The notes beneath the pieces were generated by a model that was not told the DNA's origin, did no database searches, and saw only the letters and a list, made by a program, of their open reading frames with translations. A DNA stretch of 64,000 nucleotides, taken from assembly GCA_902790325.1 (NCBI GenBank), contig CADARP010000001.1, positions 62,001 to 126,000 of the forward strand. The letters are read 5' to 3'. A program made the translations under genes and the position numbers. Numbering within the stretch: position 1 is the stretch's first letter; the number at the start of each line of letters is the position of its first letter. This DNA comes from Oscillospiraceae bacterium (GTDB lineage Bacteria; Bacillota; Clostridia; Oscillospirales; Acutalibacteraceae). This document shows positions 52,264 through 61,540 of this stretch, one piece after another.

Positions 52264-53232
52264 ATGCAGAACGAGTATTCCGTTTCACTCGAAAAAATGA
52301 TCGAAGACCAGAAGTTTGAGATCGTGTATCTTCCGCAGGAAGCGAACAAGATCTATATCTTCTCCAAGGAAGTCAGCCGTCCCGGTCTGGTCTTTGTCGG
52401 ATATGATGAATTCTTTGACAGCAAACGTGTGCATTTTCTCGGATTGAATGAGACAGGGTATCTCAAGAGCCTGCCCGCGGAAGCGCGGTTCAAGGCAATG
52501 GATCGTCTGTTTCAGAAGCGTCCTTCTCTCGTGGTTCTGTCGCGCGGCCTGCCGTGCATCGACGGTATGCTGACGCTTGCGGACAAATACGAAGTACCGA
52601 TCGTTCGCGCGTTCACGTCGACGTCCAGCTGCATGTCGCAGTTGATCGCTTACTTGAGCGTGGAGCTTGCCGACCGCATCACGCGCCACGGCGTTATGGT
52701 CGAGGTGTACGGCGAGGGCGTTCTGATCCTCGGCGGCAGCGGCGTCGGCAAGAGCGAGACGGCGCTCGAACTTATCAAGCGCGGCCATCGTCTGATCGCG
52801 GATGACGCGGTGGAGATCCGCAAGGTCTCTTCCACGACGCTGCTTGGTTCGGCGCCGAATAATATCCGCCACTTTATCGAGCTGCGCGGCGTCGGCATTT
52901 TGAATGCGCGCCGTTTGTTCGGCGTCGGCGCTGTCAAAATGACGGAGAAAATCGACATGATCGTGCAGTTGGAGCCGTGGGATCGCGAGAAGGTCTACGA
53001 GCGGCTCGGTCTGGACGACGAGTATGCCGATATTCTCGGCAATAAGGTGCCCGTTACCGTGGTTCCGGTAAAGCCCGGACGCAATCTTTCGATCATCATC
53101 GAGGCGGCGGCGATGAATAACCGTCAGCGCAAGATGGGATATAATGCTGCGCGGGAGCTGATGCGCAAGCTCGGCATGTCGGACGAAGAATTCGAGCCCG
53201 AACAGCGTGAACTCGATCTTTGGAACGATTAA
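52264..53232 (+). CDS. hprK: HPr kinase/phosphorylase
   Basis: The 322-residue protein has the N-terminal HprK domain and a C-terminal kinase with P-loop GGSGVGKS (157-164), RITRHGVMVEVYG before it and IADDAVEIR after it; the HprK signature ELRGVGILN is present. It phosphorylates HPr on Ser46 in response to fructose-1,6-bisphosphate and reverses the reaction with phosphate, controlling carbon catabolite repression. Its product regulator genes (ptsH, ccpA) are not in the window. The start follows GAGGTGAG. Confidence 0.97.
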   Translation: MQNEYSVSLEKMIEDQKFEIVYLPQEANKIYIFSKEVSRPGLVFVGYDEFFDSKRVHFLGLNETGYLKSLPAEARFKAMDRLFQKRPSLVVLSRGLPCIDGMLTLADKYEVPIVRAFTSTSSCMSQLIAYLSVELADRITRHGVMVEVYGEGVLILGGSGVGKSETALELIKRGHRLIADDAVEIRKVSSTTLLGSAPNNIRHFIELRGVGILNARRLFGVGAVKMTEKIDMIVQLEPWDREKVYERLGLDDEYADILGNKVPVTVVPVKPGRNLSIIIEAAAMNNRQRKMGYNAARELMRKLGMSDEEFEPEQRELDLWND

Positions 53233-53249
53233 ATCAAGGAGGACATACA

Positions 53250-54200
53250 ATGTACAGAATCGGTGTGGATCTTGGCGGCACCAATATCGCAGTGGGTGTC
53301 GTGGATGAAAATTTGAAAATGGTCGGACGCAGCAAGGTCAAGACGAATGCGCCGCGTCCGGCGGAAGAGATTTTTGCCGACATGGCGAAGGCGTGCCTTG
53401 CCGCGGTCGAAGACGCCGGCATTACGATGCAGGACGTCGCTTCGGTCGGCATCGGATCGCCCGGCACCATCAACAAGGACACGGGCATGATCGAATTCTC
53501 GAACAATCTGGAGTTCTTCAATGTTTCTGCGCGTGAGTTGCTGCAGGCAAAGCTCGGCAATCTGCCGATTTACATTGACAACGATGCAAACTGCGCCGCG
53601 CTCGGCGAAGCGTATGCCGGCGCCGGTCACGGTGTTTCAAGCTTCATTGCCATCACGCTCGGCACAGGCGTCGGCAGCGGGATCGTGATCGACGGCAAAC
53701 TCGTGACGGGCGTCAATTTTGCCGCCGGCGAGATGGGGCATACGGTCATCTGCGTCGACGGCGAAAAGTGCAACTGCGGACGCCGCGGCTGCTGGGAATC
53801 CTATTCCTCCGCCACAGCGCTGATTGCGCAGACCAAAGACGCCATGCGCCATGCGCCGGAAAGCCTGATGTGGGAACTGGCCGACGGTTCGTCGTTCAAC
53901 GTGACGGGCAGAACTGCCTTCGACGCTATGCGCAAGGGCGACGCGGCCGCAAAAAAAGTCGTGGACAATTACATATACTATCTGGCGATGGGTATTACAA
54001 ATGTGGTCAACATTTTCCAGCCTGACGTCATTTGCATCGGCGGCGGCATCGGACATGAGGGCGAGACGCTGCTCGAGCCGCTGCGCAAGCTGGTCTCGCG
54101 CGAGCGGTATTCCATTCATGCGAAAAAGCAGACGAAGATCGTTCCTGCGGAACTCGGCAACGACGCCGGCATTTACGGAGCCGCGATGCTTGATTGCTGA
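53250..54200 (+). CDS. ROK family glucokinase
   Basis: The 316-residue protein starts with the phosphate loop GVDLGGTNIAVGVVDE, has NDANCAALGEAYAGAG with the catalytic Asp, and the ROK zinc motif CNCGRRGCWESY. It phosphorylates glucose or a related hexose and probably feeds pfkA further down the run. The start ATG 53250 follows AAGGAGGA. Glucokinase is the most likely of the ROK activities, since regulators of this family carry an extra DNA-binding domain that is absent here. Confidence 0.9.
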   Translation: MYRIGVDLGGTNIAVGVVDENLKMVGRSKVKTNAPRPAEEIFADMAKACLAAVEDAGITMQDVASVGIGSPGTINKDTGMIEFSNNLEFFNVSARELLQAKLGNLPIYIDNDANCAALGEAYAGAGHGVSSFIAITLGTGVGSGIVIDGKLVTGVNFAAGEMGHTVICVDGEKCNCGRRGCWESYSSATALIAQTKDAMRHAPESLMWELADGSSFNVTGRTAFDAMRKGDAAAKKVVDNYIYYLAMGITNVVNIFQPDVICIGGGIGHEGETLLEPLRKLVSRERYSIHAKKQTKIVPAELGNDAGIYGAAMLDC

Positions 54201-54265
54201 CAGATCGGTTTTCATTTCATACATCGGAGTTTTAGGTATATCCAGAACAACACGGAGGACAGAGC

Positions 54266-55174
54266 GTGACAAACACAGAACTGTTTCGTGATTTTGCGGA
54301 TTCAATCCATTGCGCATTTAAAGAAGGCGAACCGCTGTCTGCCTATACGACGTTTCGTATAGGCGGACCGGCGGAGATGATGCTGTTTCCGCAGGATGAA
54401 GAAACGCTGCAAAAACTGCTGGTCTTTTGCAAGGGAACGGACACGGTTCCTTTCCTGCTGGGAAAGGGCAGCAATCTGCTGATCCCGGACAGCGGTCTGG
54501 GCGGCGTGACAATCTGCACGGAGCGTATGCAGAAGCATTCGCTGCTGTCCAAAAACGAGATCATTTGCGAGGCGGGTCTGTCGCTGTCCAAACTCTGTTT
54601 GTTTGCGCATGCCAACGGGCTTTCCGGTCTGGAATTCGCTTACGGGATTCCCGGTTCGGTCGGCGGCGCCGTCTTTATGAACGCGGGCGCCTACGGCGGG
54701 GAGATGCGCGACGTGCTGTCGACCGTGACGAGCGTCGATATGGACGGCCGCCTGCATGTGCATACTGCGGACGACCTGTGTCTGGGCTACCGTGCGAGCG
54801 TCTTCCAGGAGAACGGCGAAACCATCCTGTCCGCTGTTGTGCGTTTGAGCGCGGGCGATCCCGACGAGATCCGTGCCAAAATGGACGACGTTCTGCAGAA
54901 GCGAAAAGACAAACAGCCCTTGAATTTCCCGAGCGCCGGTTCTGCGTTTAAGCGTCCGGAGGGGTATTATGCCGGTGCGCTGATCGAGCAGTGCGGTCTG
55001 AAGGGCTATGCCATAGGCGGCGCGCAGGTCAGCGAGAAGCACGCGGGATTTATCGTCAACCGCGGCGGCGCGAGCGCCTCCGACGTGCTGCGCCTGATCG
55101 ATTATATCCAGGAAAAAGTCCAGCAGGAGACCGGCGTATTTCTCGAGCCGGAGATCCGCTGCGTCACACAGTAA
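54266..55174 (+). CDS. murB: UDP-N-acetylenolpyruvoylglucosamine reductase
   Basis: The 302-residue FAD enzyme has TTFRIGGPAEMM, LGKGSNLLIPDSG, GIPGSVGGAVFMNAGAYG and the C-terminal SAGSAFKRPEGYYAGALIE, all MurB type I landmarks. It makes UDP-MurNAc in peptidoglycan synthesis. The start is GTG 54266, seven bases after GGAGG. rapZ follows 15 bases later, the usual order in Firmicutes. Confidence 0.96.
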   Translation: MTNTELFRDFADSIHCAFKEGEPLSAYTTFRIGGPAEMMLFPQDEETLQKLLVFCKGTDTVPFLLGKGSNLLIPDSGLGGVTICTERMQKHSLLSKNEIICEAGLSLSKLCLFAHANGLSGLEFAYGIPGSVGGAVFMNAGAYGGEMRDVLSTVTSVDMDGRLHVHTADDLCLGYRASVFQENGETILSAVVRLSAGDPDEIRAKMDDVLQKRKDKQPLNFPSAGSAFKRPEGYYAGALIEQCGLKGYAIGGAQVSEKHAGFIVNRGGASASDVLRLIDYIQEKVQQETGVFLEPEIRCVTQ

Positions 55175-55189
55175 AGGAGGCATACGGCG

Positions 55190-56047
55190 ATGGAACTGAT
55201 TTTGGTAACCGGACTGTCCGGCGCCGGCAAATCCAGAGTGATCGACGCACTGGAAGACATCGGCTTTTTCTGCGTGGACAACATGCCGCCGAAGCTGATT
55301 TCTACGTTCGTTCAGTTGATTCTTTCGTCCAAAGAACCGCGCGATCGGATCGCGGTCGTAACCGATATCCGCGCAGGGCTGTCGCCGCAGACGTTCGATT
55401 CGTGCGTCGAGGATCTGCTGTCCGCCAAGATCGACTTCAAGATCCTGTTTGTGACGGCGGACGACGAGTCGCTGCAGAGCCGCTATAAGCTCACGCGCCG
55501 CAAGCATCCGCTGTCCGATCTGTGCAACGGTCTGCTGAACGATGCGATCACGCTCGAACGCGAGCGCTTGCGTCCCGCCATGCAAAAGGCGGACTATATC
55601 GTAGACACGTCACATATGACGCCGAAGGATTGCCGCGAGCGGATCGCCGCGCTGTTTCTGGACAACCCTTCGCAGAAGATGCATATTCACGCCATGTCGT
55701 TCGGATTCAAGTACGGCATGCCGACAGACGCCGATCTTGTGTTCGACGTGCGGTGTCTGCCGAACCCGTTCTATGTGGACGAGCTGAAGGAACATACGGG
55801 ACTGGACGAGGCCGTGCAGACGTACGTCCTGAAATGGGACGCAGCGCAGACGCTTCTTGCCAAGCTGTATGATCTGGTGGACTTTTTGATCCCGCTGTAC
55901 GAAAAAGAAGGCAAAACACAGCTTGTGATCGCGGTAGGCTGTTCGGGCGGCAAACACCGTTCGGTCGTTTTTGCCGAGATGATCAACAAGCATTTGCTGC
56001 AGAACAATCTGCTTTCTTCCATTCATCATCGGGATATGGATAAATAA
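55190..56047 (+). CDS. rapZ: RapZ family RNase adapter / nucleotide-binding protein (YvcJ)
   Basis: The 285-residue protein has Walker A GLSGAGKS (8-15), a DNMPP segment and the C-terminal GCSGGKHRSV motif. In Firmicutes (YvcJ) it is a GTP/ATP-binding protein linked to cell envelope metabolism; in Gammaproteobacteria RapZ controls glmS sRNA decay. In most relatives yvcK lies between this gene and whiA, but here whiA starts 22 bases after the stop. Confidence 0.95.
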   Translation: MELILVTGLSGAGKSRVIDALEDIGFFCVDNMPPKLISTFVQLILSSKEPRDRIAVVTDIRAGLSPQTFDSCVEDLLSAKIDFKILFVTADDESLQSRYKLTRRKHPLSDLCNGLLNDAITLERERLRPAMQKADYIVDTSHMTPKDCRERIAALFLDNPSQKMHIHAMSFGFKYGMPTDADLVFDVRCLPNPFYVDELKEHTGLDEAVQTYVLKWDAAQTLLAKLYDLVDFLIPLYEKEGKTQLVIAVGCSGGKHRSVVFAEMINKHLLQNNLLSSIHHRDMDK

Positions 56048-56069
56048 ACTTTTTGTCAGGTGATCGGCT

Positions 56070-56960
56070 GTGTCGTTTTCCTCCGAAGTCAAAAAAGAAA
56101 TGGTTTCGATGCCTGTGCTTTCCGCCTGCTGCAAGCACGCGGAGGCATACGGGCTGCTTTTGTTCGGACGGAATTTTTCTTCTGCCGCTGTTTCTTTTGC
56201 GGCGGAAAACCGCGCAGTTTCCGAAAAGTACGCGGAATGTGTCCGCGCGATCACCGGTACCGAGCCGGAGTATTCCGACCGGCCGGGCAAAATGGCGATC
56301 GTTTCCGTCAAGACCGCGGTCGAACGGCGCGCGATCCTCAATTCGTTCGGCCACAGCGCGGGCGAACTTTCCCTGCGCATCAACCGCGCAAATCTTTCCG
56401 AGGAATGCTGCTTTGCCTCGTTCATCCGCGGCGTTTTTCTGGCGTGCGGTTCGATCAGCTCGCCGGAGAAAAGCTATCATCTCGAATTTGTTGTGCCGTT
56501 CCTGAAGCTGTCGAACGATCTGTTCAGCTTTTTGCAGGAACTGGGTTTTCCGCCCAAGCATATCATGCGTAAAGGGTATCACATCATTTACTATAAGGAC
56601 AGCGAAAGTATCGAGGATCTGTTGACGCTGATGGGCGCGACGAACGCCACGCTCCGCCTGATCGGCATCAAAGTCGACAAAGATATGCGCAACCATGTCA
56701 ACCGCCGCGTAAACTTTGAAACGGCGAACATTGACCGCTCCGTGCAGGCGGGTACCCAGCAGGTAGACGCGATCCGGAAGATCGAACGCGCGCGCGGGCT
56801 GGATTCTCTGCCGCAGGGTCTGCAGGAGATCGCGCAGATCCGTCTTGAGCATCCGGAAGCGACGCTGTATGAGCTGGAACAGATTTTTGAGGGCCGGCTG
56901 TCCCGTTCCGGCATCAATCACCGGTTGAAGCGGTTGGAACAGATCGCTTCGCAATTATAA
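56070..56960 (+). CDS. whiA: DNA-binding protein WhiA
   Basis: The 296-residue protein has the LAGLIDADG-derived N-terminal domain (SFSSEVKKEMVS at the start) and a C-terminal helix-turn-helix (LEHPEATLYELEQIF, then SRSGINHRLKRLEQI). In Gram-positives WhiA influences chromosome segregation and cell division. The start is GTG 56070, after AGGTGAT. dnaE starts 16 bases later. Confidence 0.95.
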   Translation: MSFSSEVKKEMVSMPVLSACCKHAEAYGLLLFGRNFSSAAVSFAAENRAVSEKYAECVRAITGTEPEYSDRPGKMAIVSVKTAVERRAILNSFGHSAGELSLRINRANLSEECCFASFIRGVFLACGSISSPEKSYHLEFVVPFLKLSNDLFSFLQELGFPPKHIMRKGYHIIYYKDSESIEDLLTLMGATNATLRLIGIKVDKDMRNHVNRRVNFETANIDRSVQAGTQQVDAIRKIERARGLDSLPQGLQEIAQIRLEHPEATLYELEQIFEGRLSRSGINHRLKRLEQIASQL

Positions 56961-56976
56961 GGAAGGGGAAAGCACG

Positions 56977-59900
56977 ATGGCATTTGCGCATCTGCATCTG
57001 CATACGCAATACAGTCTTCTTGACGGCGCATGCCGCATCGGCGATGTGCTGGACCGCGCCAAAGAACTCGGACAGACTGCAATGGCGATAACCGATCACG
57101 GCGTCATGTACGGCGTGATCGATTTTTATAAAGCGGCGCTCGAACGCGGCATCCATCCGATCATCGGGTGTGAGTGCTACGTTGCGCCGCGCTCCCGACT
57201 GGACAAAACGCACGGGCTTGACAGCGAACGGTATCATTTGATACTGCTGTGTGAGAATAATACCGGATACCAGAACCTCATCGCTATGGTTTCCGAGAGC
57301 TGGACGACCGGCTTCTACGGCAAGCCGCGCATCGACCTTGATCTTTTGCGCGCGCATCACGAAGGGCTGATCGCGCTGTCCGGCTGCCTTGCCGGAGAGG
57401 TTTCGCGTGCGCTGACGCAGGGCGATTATGACCGCGCGAAGGAAGTAGCGCTTCGGTACCGCGATATTTTCGGTGAGAACAATTATTATCTGGAGATACA
57501 GAACCACGGCATTCGCGAGCAGTTGGAGATCAATCCCGCTCTGATCCGTTTGTCGCAGGAAACGGGGATCGCGCTCGCGGCGACGAACGACGCGCATTAT
57601 GTGCGGCGGGAAGACGCGCGCGTGCAGCAGGTGCTGCTGTGCATCCAGACGAACCATTTGCTCGGAGAGAAGACGGGTCTGGAATTTGAATCCGATAACT
57701 TTTACGTCAAGAGCGAGCAGGAGATGGCCGCTTTGTTCCCGGACTGCCCGCAGGCTGTGACGAATACGGCGCTGATCGCCGAGCGCTGCAGCGTGACGTT
57801 TGAATTCGGCAAAACCAAACTGCCTCATTTTGACGTTCCGGACGGACGCGATCACTTTGAATGGTTCAGCGAACAGTGCTATCTCGGCTTGTTCGAGCGG
57901 TACGGCAATCAGCCGCCCCAAGCTTATATCGAACGGCTGGACTATGAGCTGGACGTTATTCGCAAGATGGGATACGTGGACTACTATCTGATTGTGCACG
58001 ATTTCATCCGCTACGCCAAAAGCCGCGGCATTCCGGTCGGGCCGGGCAGAGGCTCCGGCGCCGGCAGTCTTGCGGCGTACTGCATCGGGATCACAGGCAT
58101 TGATCCGATGAAGTACAATCTGTTGTTCGAGCGCTTCCTCAATCCCGAACGTGTGAGTATGCCGGACTTCGACGTCGACTTCTGTATCGAACGGCGCGGC
58201 GAAGTGATCGACTACGTCAATGAAAAATACGGCAGCGATCATGTTGCGCAGATCGTGACATTCGGTACGCTTGCCGCGAGAGCGGCGATCCGCGACGTCG
58301 GCCGCGTGATGGGGTTGAGCTACGGCGCGGTCGACCAGGTTGCCAAGCTGATCCCGAACGAACTGAAAATGACGATCGACAAGGCGCTGGAAAAATCCAG
58401 GGAATTGTCCGATCTCTATCACACGAACGAACAAGTACGCGATCTGATCGACACGGCGCGCAGCATCGAAGGCATGCCGCGCAATACGTCGACACACGCC
58501 GCCGGCGTTGTGATCTCGCGTGATCCGGTTTCGACTTATGTGCCGCTTGCCAGGAACGACGACGTCATTGTGACGCAGTTCACCATGACGACGCTCGAAG
58601 AGCTTGGCCTTTTGAAGATGGACTTTCTCGGCCTTCGCAACCTGACGGTCATTCATGACGCGGTTCAGATGATCCGCGAACGCGAACCTGACTTTGATCT
58701 CGAAAAGATCGACTTCCTCGACAAAGACGTCTACGCCATGCTTTCAAAAGGGCACACGGAAGGCGTATTTCAGTTTGAGTCCGCCGGAATGCGCACAACG
58801 CTGATGGGGCTGGAACCGGAGAGCCTGGAAGATCTGATCGCCGTGATCTCGCTGTACCGCCCGGGGCCGATGGATTCGATCGGACGGTATATCGAAAACC
58901 GCCACCATCCCGAACGGGTGACGTATAAAACGCCGCTGCTTGAATCTATCCTGGATGTGACATACGGCTGCATGGTCTATCAGGAACAAGTCATGCAGAT
59001 TTTCCAGAAGCTCGCCGGATATTCCTTCGGACGCGCGGATATCGTGCGCCGCGCCATGAGCAAGAAAAAGCATGATGTGATGGAGCGCGAACGCGAAGTG
59101 TTTGTGCATGGCCTCGTGCGTGACGACGGAACTGTTGAATGCGACGGCGCTGTGCGGCGCGGCGTGGACGAAGCGACAGCAAACAGTATCTTTGACGAAA
59201 TGTCTTCCTTTGCGTCCTATGCGTTTAACAAGTCCCATGCGGCTGCCTACGCCTACATTGCCTACCAGACCGCATGGCTCAAGAATAAACATCCGCAGGC
59301 GTTTATGGCGGCGATCCTCAGCAGCGTTCTCGACAGAACCGACAAGATTTCGGGTTATATTGCGGAATGTCACCGCATCGGCATCGACGTTCTGCCGCCG
59401 AGCGTCAATGACAGTTTTGCCCGTTTTACCGTAAGCGGAACGGCGATCCGATTCGGGCTTCTGGCGGTCAAGAACATCGGGAAAGGGTTCATCGACCGGA
59501 TCGTGCAGGAGCGTGAACGCGGCGGCGCATTCAGGTCGTTCTATGCGTTCTGCAAGCGGATGTACGGCAAGGAATTCAACCGCCGTGCTGTGGAGAGTCT
59601 GATCAAATGCGGCGCGCTGGACGGGCTGGACGCAAACCGTCGGCAGATGCTTCTGATGCTTCCGGAAGTGATCGGTTCGTTGGAAGACGGCAGGCGGCGC
59701 AGTGTGGAAGGACAGATCGGCTTTTTCGATCTGTCCGGCGTCGAAGACGCCGAGCCTAAGCTGCCCGAAGCGCCTGAGCTTCCCGCGGAAGAACTGCTGG
59801 CGATGGAAAAAGAAGTTGCCGGATTCTATATTTCCGGCCATCCGATGGCAAAATTTGAACAGGACGCTTTGCGCCTTCGCGTGCAGACGGCCGCGCAATT

Positions 59901-60450
59901 GACGGCCGAGGACAGCGACTATGCAGACGGCGCCGCGGTGCGGATGCTCGGTATTATCACATCGATCAAAAAGAAGATCACAAAATCCAACAGCACGATG
60001 GCCTTTCTGACTGTCGAGGACATGAGCGGCGGAATCGAAGCGCTTGTTTTTCCGAAGACGCTTTCCGAGGCCGGTTCGTTCCTTGCCGAGGGCAAAGTGG
60101 TTTTGATTCACGGCAAGGTCAGCGTCCGTGAGGACGAGGACACCAAATTGGTATGTGATAAGATCGAACCGTATGTTCCGTCGGCGGCTGCCGAGCGGAT
60201 ACAGCCGGCTGAGAATCCGAAAAAAAGACGCGGATTGTTTCTTCGTCTGCCGTCCGAGGACTGTCCGCAGCGGTCCGCCGCCGAAAAGTTCCTGCGGATT
60301 TTTGAGGGAAACACCCGCTTGTACTACTATTACACGGATACGAAACAGTACGATCCGCAGCCGGTCGAATGCTGTGTCGACGTAAATGAACCGCTGCTCG
60401 GAGAACTGCGCAGGATTCTCGGCGATGAGAATGTGGCATTTATTGCGTAG
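56977..60450 (+). CDS. dnaE: DNA polymerase III alpha subunit (DnaE)
   Basis: The 1157-residue protein has an N-terminal PHP domain (AHLHLHTQYSLLDGACRI), a palm domain with the catalytic PDFDVDF, a beta-clamp-type region, HhH motifs and an OB-fold near the C-terminus (VRMLGIITSIKKK). In Firmicutes, DnaE extends lagging-strand primers before handing over to PolC. The start follows GGAAGGGG. The C-terminal end is about as long as in other DnaE1-type proteins. Confidence 0.97.
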   Translation: MAFAHLHLHTQYSLLDGACRIGDVLDRAKELGQTAMAITDHGVMYGVIDFYKAALERGIHPIIGCECYVAPRSRLDKTHGLDSERYHLILLCENNTGYQNLIAMVSESWTTGFYGKPRIDLDLLRAHHEGLIALSGCLAGEVSRALTQGDYDRAKEVALRYRDIFGENNYYLEIQNHGIREQLEINPALIRLSQETGIALAATNDAHYVRREDARVQQVLLCIQTNHLLGEKTGLEFESDNFYVKSEQEMAALFPDCPQAVTNTALIAERCSVTFEFGKTKLPHFDVPDGRDHFEWFSEQCYLGLFERYGNQPPQAYIERLDYELDVIRKMGYVDYYLIVHDFIRYAKSRGIPVGPGRGSGAGSLAAYCIGITGIDPMKYNLLFERFLNPERVSMPDFDVDFCIERRGEVIDYVNEKYGSDHVAQIVTFGTLAARAAIRDVGRVMGLSYGAVDQVAKLIPNELKMTIDKALEKSRELSDLYHTNEQVRDLIDTARSIEGMPRNTSTHAAGVVISRDPVSTYVPLARNDDVIVTQFTMTTLEELGLLKMDFLGLRNLTVIHDAVQMIREREPDFDLEKIDFLDKDVYAMLSKGHTEGVFQFESAGMRTTLMGLEPESLEDLIAVISLYRPGPMDSIGRYIENRHHPERVTYKTPLLESILDVTYGCMVYQEQVMQIFQKLAGYSFGRADIVRRAMSKKKHDVMEREREVFVHGLVRDDGTVECDGAVRRGVDEATANSIFDEMSSFASYAFNKSHAAAYAYIAYQTAWLKNKHPQAFMAAILSSVLDRTDKISGYIAECHRIGIDVLPPSVNDSFARFTVSGTAIRFGLLAVKNIGKGFIDRIVQERERGGAFRSFYAFCKRMYGKEFNRRAVESLIKCGALDGLDANRRQMLLMLPEVIGSLEDGRRRSVEGQIGFFDLSGVEDAEPKLPEAPELPAEELLAMEKEVAGFYISGHPMAKFEQDALRLRVQTAAQLTAEDSDYADGAAVRMLGIITSIKKKITKSNSTMAFLTVEDMSGGIEALVFPKTLSEAGSFLAEGKVVLIHGKVSVREDEDTKLVCDKIEPYVPSAAAERIQPAENPKKRRGLFLRLPSEDCPQRSAAEKFLRIFEGNTRLYYYYTDTKQYDPQPVECCVDVNEPLLGELRRILGDENVAFIA

Positions 60451-60485
60451 AACTGAAAAAAATGTCAGTATTTGTGTTTTTTTAT

Positions 60486-60514
60486 TTGACATTGCGTCCC
60501 GATAGGTGTAGAAT
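60486..60514 (+). promoter_or_regulatory. Promoter of pfkA
   Basis: TTGACA and TAGAAT are separated by 17 bases, 36 bases upstream of the pfkA start. It can uncouple glycolytic and helicase genes from the upstream replication genes. Confidence 0.85.
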
Positions 60515-60550
60515 TGTCATAATTCAGCAATCCAAGGAGGAACCTGTACC

Positions 60551-61528
60551 ATGAATCCCAAGCCCATGAAACGAATCGGAGTATTGACCAGCGGCGGCGA
60601 CGCGCCCGGCATGAATGCGGCAGTGCGTTCTGTCGTGCGTACCGCGTGCGAGAATAATATGGAAGTTGTCGGCATTCTGCGCGGCTACTCCGGATTGATC
60701 AAAGGCGATCTGGTCCAAATGAACATCCGTTCCGTTTCCGACATCATTCACAGGGGCGGAACCATTCTCTACTCTGCGCGCTGCCCGGAGTTTGTTTCGG
60801 AAGAAGGCGTCATGAAGGGCGTCAAAACCTGCAAAGAGAACGGCATCGACGGTATTGTCGTCATCGGCGGCGACGGTTCTTTCCGCGGCGCGCGTGACCT
60901 TTCCCTGAAGGGGATCCCGTGTATCGGCGTTCCCGGTACGATTGACAACGACATAGCCTGCACCGACTATACGATCGGATACGACACGTGCCTGAACACG
61001 ATCATGGACATGGTGGACCGTGTGCGCGACACGACGGAATCGCATGACCGCTGCAGCGTGATCGAGGTCATGGGCCGCAAGGCCGGTTTCCTTGCGCTCA
61101 ATGCCGGTATTGCCATCGGCGCGACGACGATTCTTGTTCCGGAGTTCGATTATGACATCGAGCGCGACGTCATCGAGCGCATGCGCCGCACGCAGAAGAC
61201 AGGCAAGCGGCATTTCATCATTGTGGTCGCCGAGGGTATCGGCGGAACGGAAGAGCTTGCGCGCAAGATCGAGAAGGAGACCGGCGTGGAATCGAGAGCC
61301 GTGATTCTCGGGCATGTGCAGCGCGGCGGCGCGCCGACCTGCAAGGACAGAGTTGTGGCCAGCCAGATGGGCAACCGTGCGGTGAAGCTCCTGGAGAACG
61401 GTATCGGCAACCGCGTGGTCGGCATGAAGAACGAAAAAATCTTCGATATGGATATTTACGAAGCCTTGAACATGACCAAGACGCTCGATCGTGAGCTGTT
61501 TGATATTTCCAGAGAAATCTCTATTTAA
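60551..61528 (+). CDS. pfkA: ATP-dependent 6-phosphofructokinase
   Basis: The 325-residue protein has LTSGGDAPGMNAAVR, VVIGGDGSFRGA (GGDGS, ATP-type) and GTIDNDIACTDYTIGYDT with the catalytic Asp. It phosphorylates fructose-6-phosphate and commits carbon to glycolysis. Its product is the signal sensed by HprK upstream. The start ATG 60551 lies ten bases after AAGGAGG; ATG 60566 is an alternative. pcrA starts 12 bases after the stop. Confidence 0.97.
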   Translation: MNPKPMKRIGVLTSGGDAPGMNAAVRSVVRTACENNMEVVGILRGYSGLIKGDLVQMNIRSVSDIIHRGGTILYSARCPEFVSEEGVMKGVKTCKENGIDGIVVIGGDGSFRGARDLSLKGIPCIGVPGTIDNDIACTDYTIGYDTCLNTIMDMVDRVRDTTESHDRCSVIEVMGRKAGFLALNAGIAIGATTILVPEFDYDIERDVIERMRRTQKTGKRHFIIVVAEGIGGTEELARKIEKETGVESRAVILGHVQRGGAPTCKDRVVASQMGNRAVKLLENGIGNRVVGMKNEKIFDMDIYEALNMTKTLDRELFDISREISI

Positions 61529-61540
61529 GGCTGAACAAAA

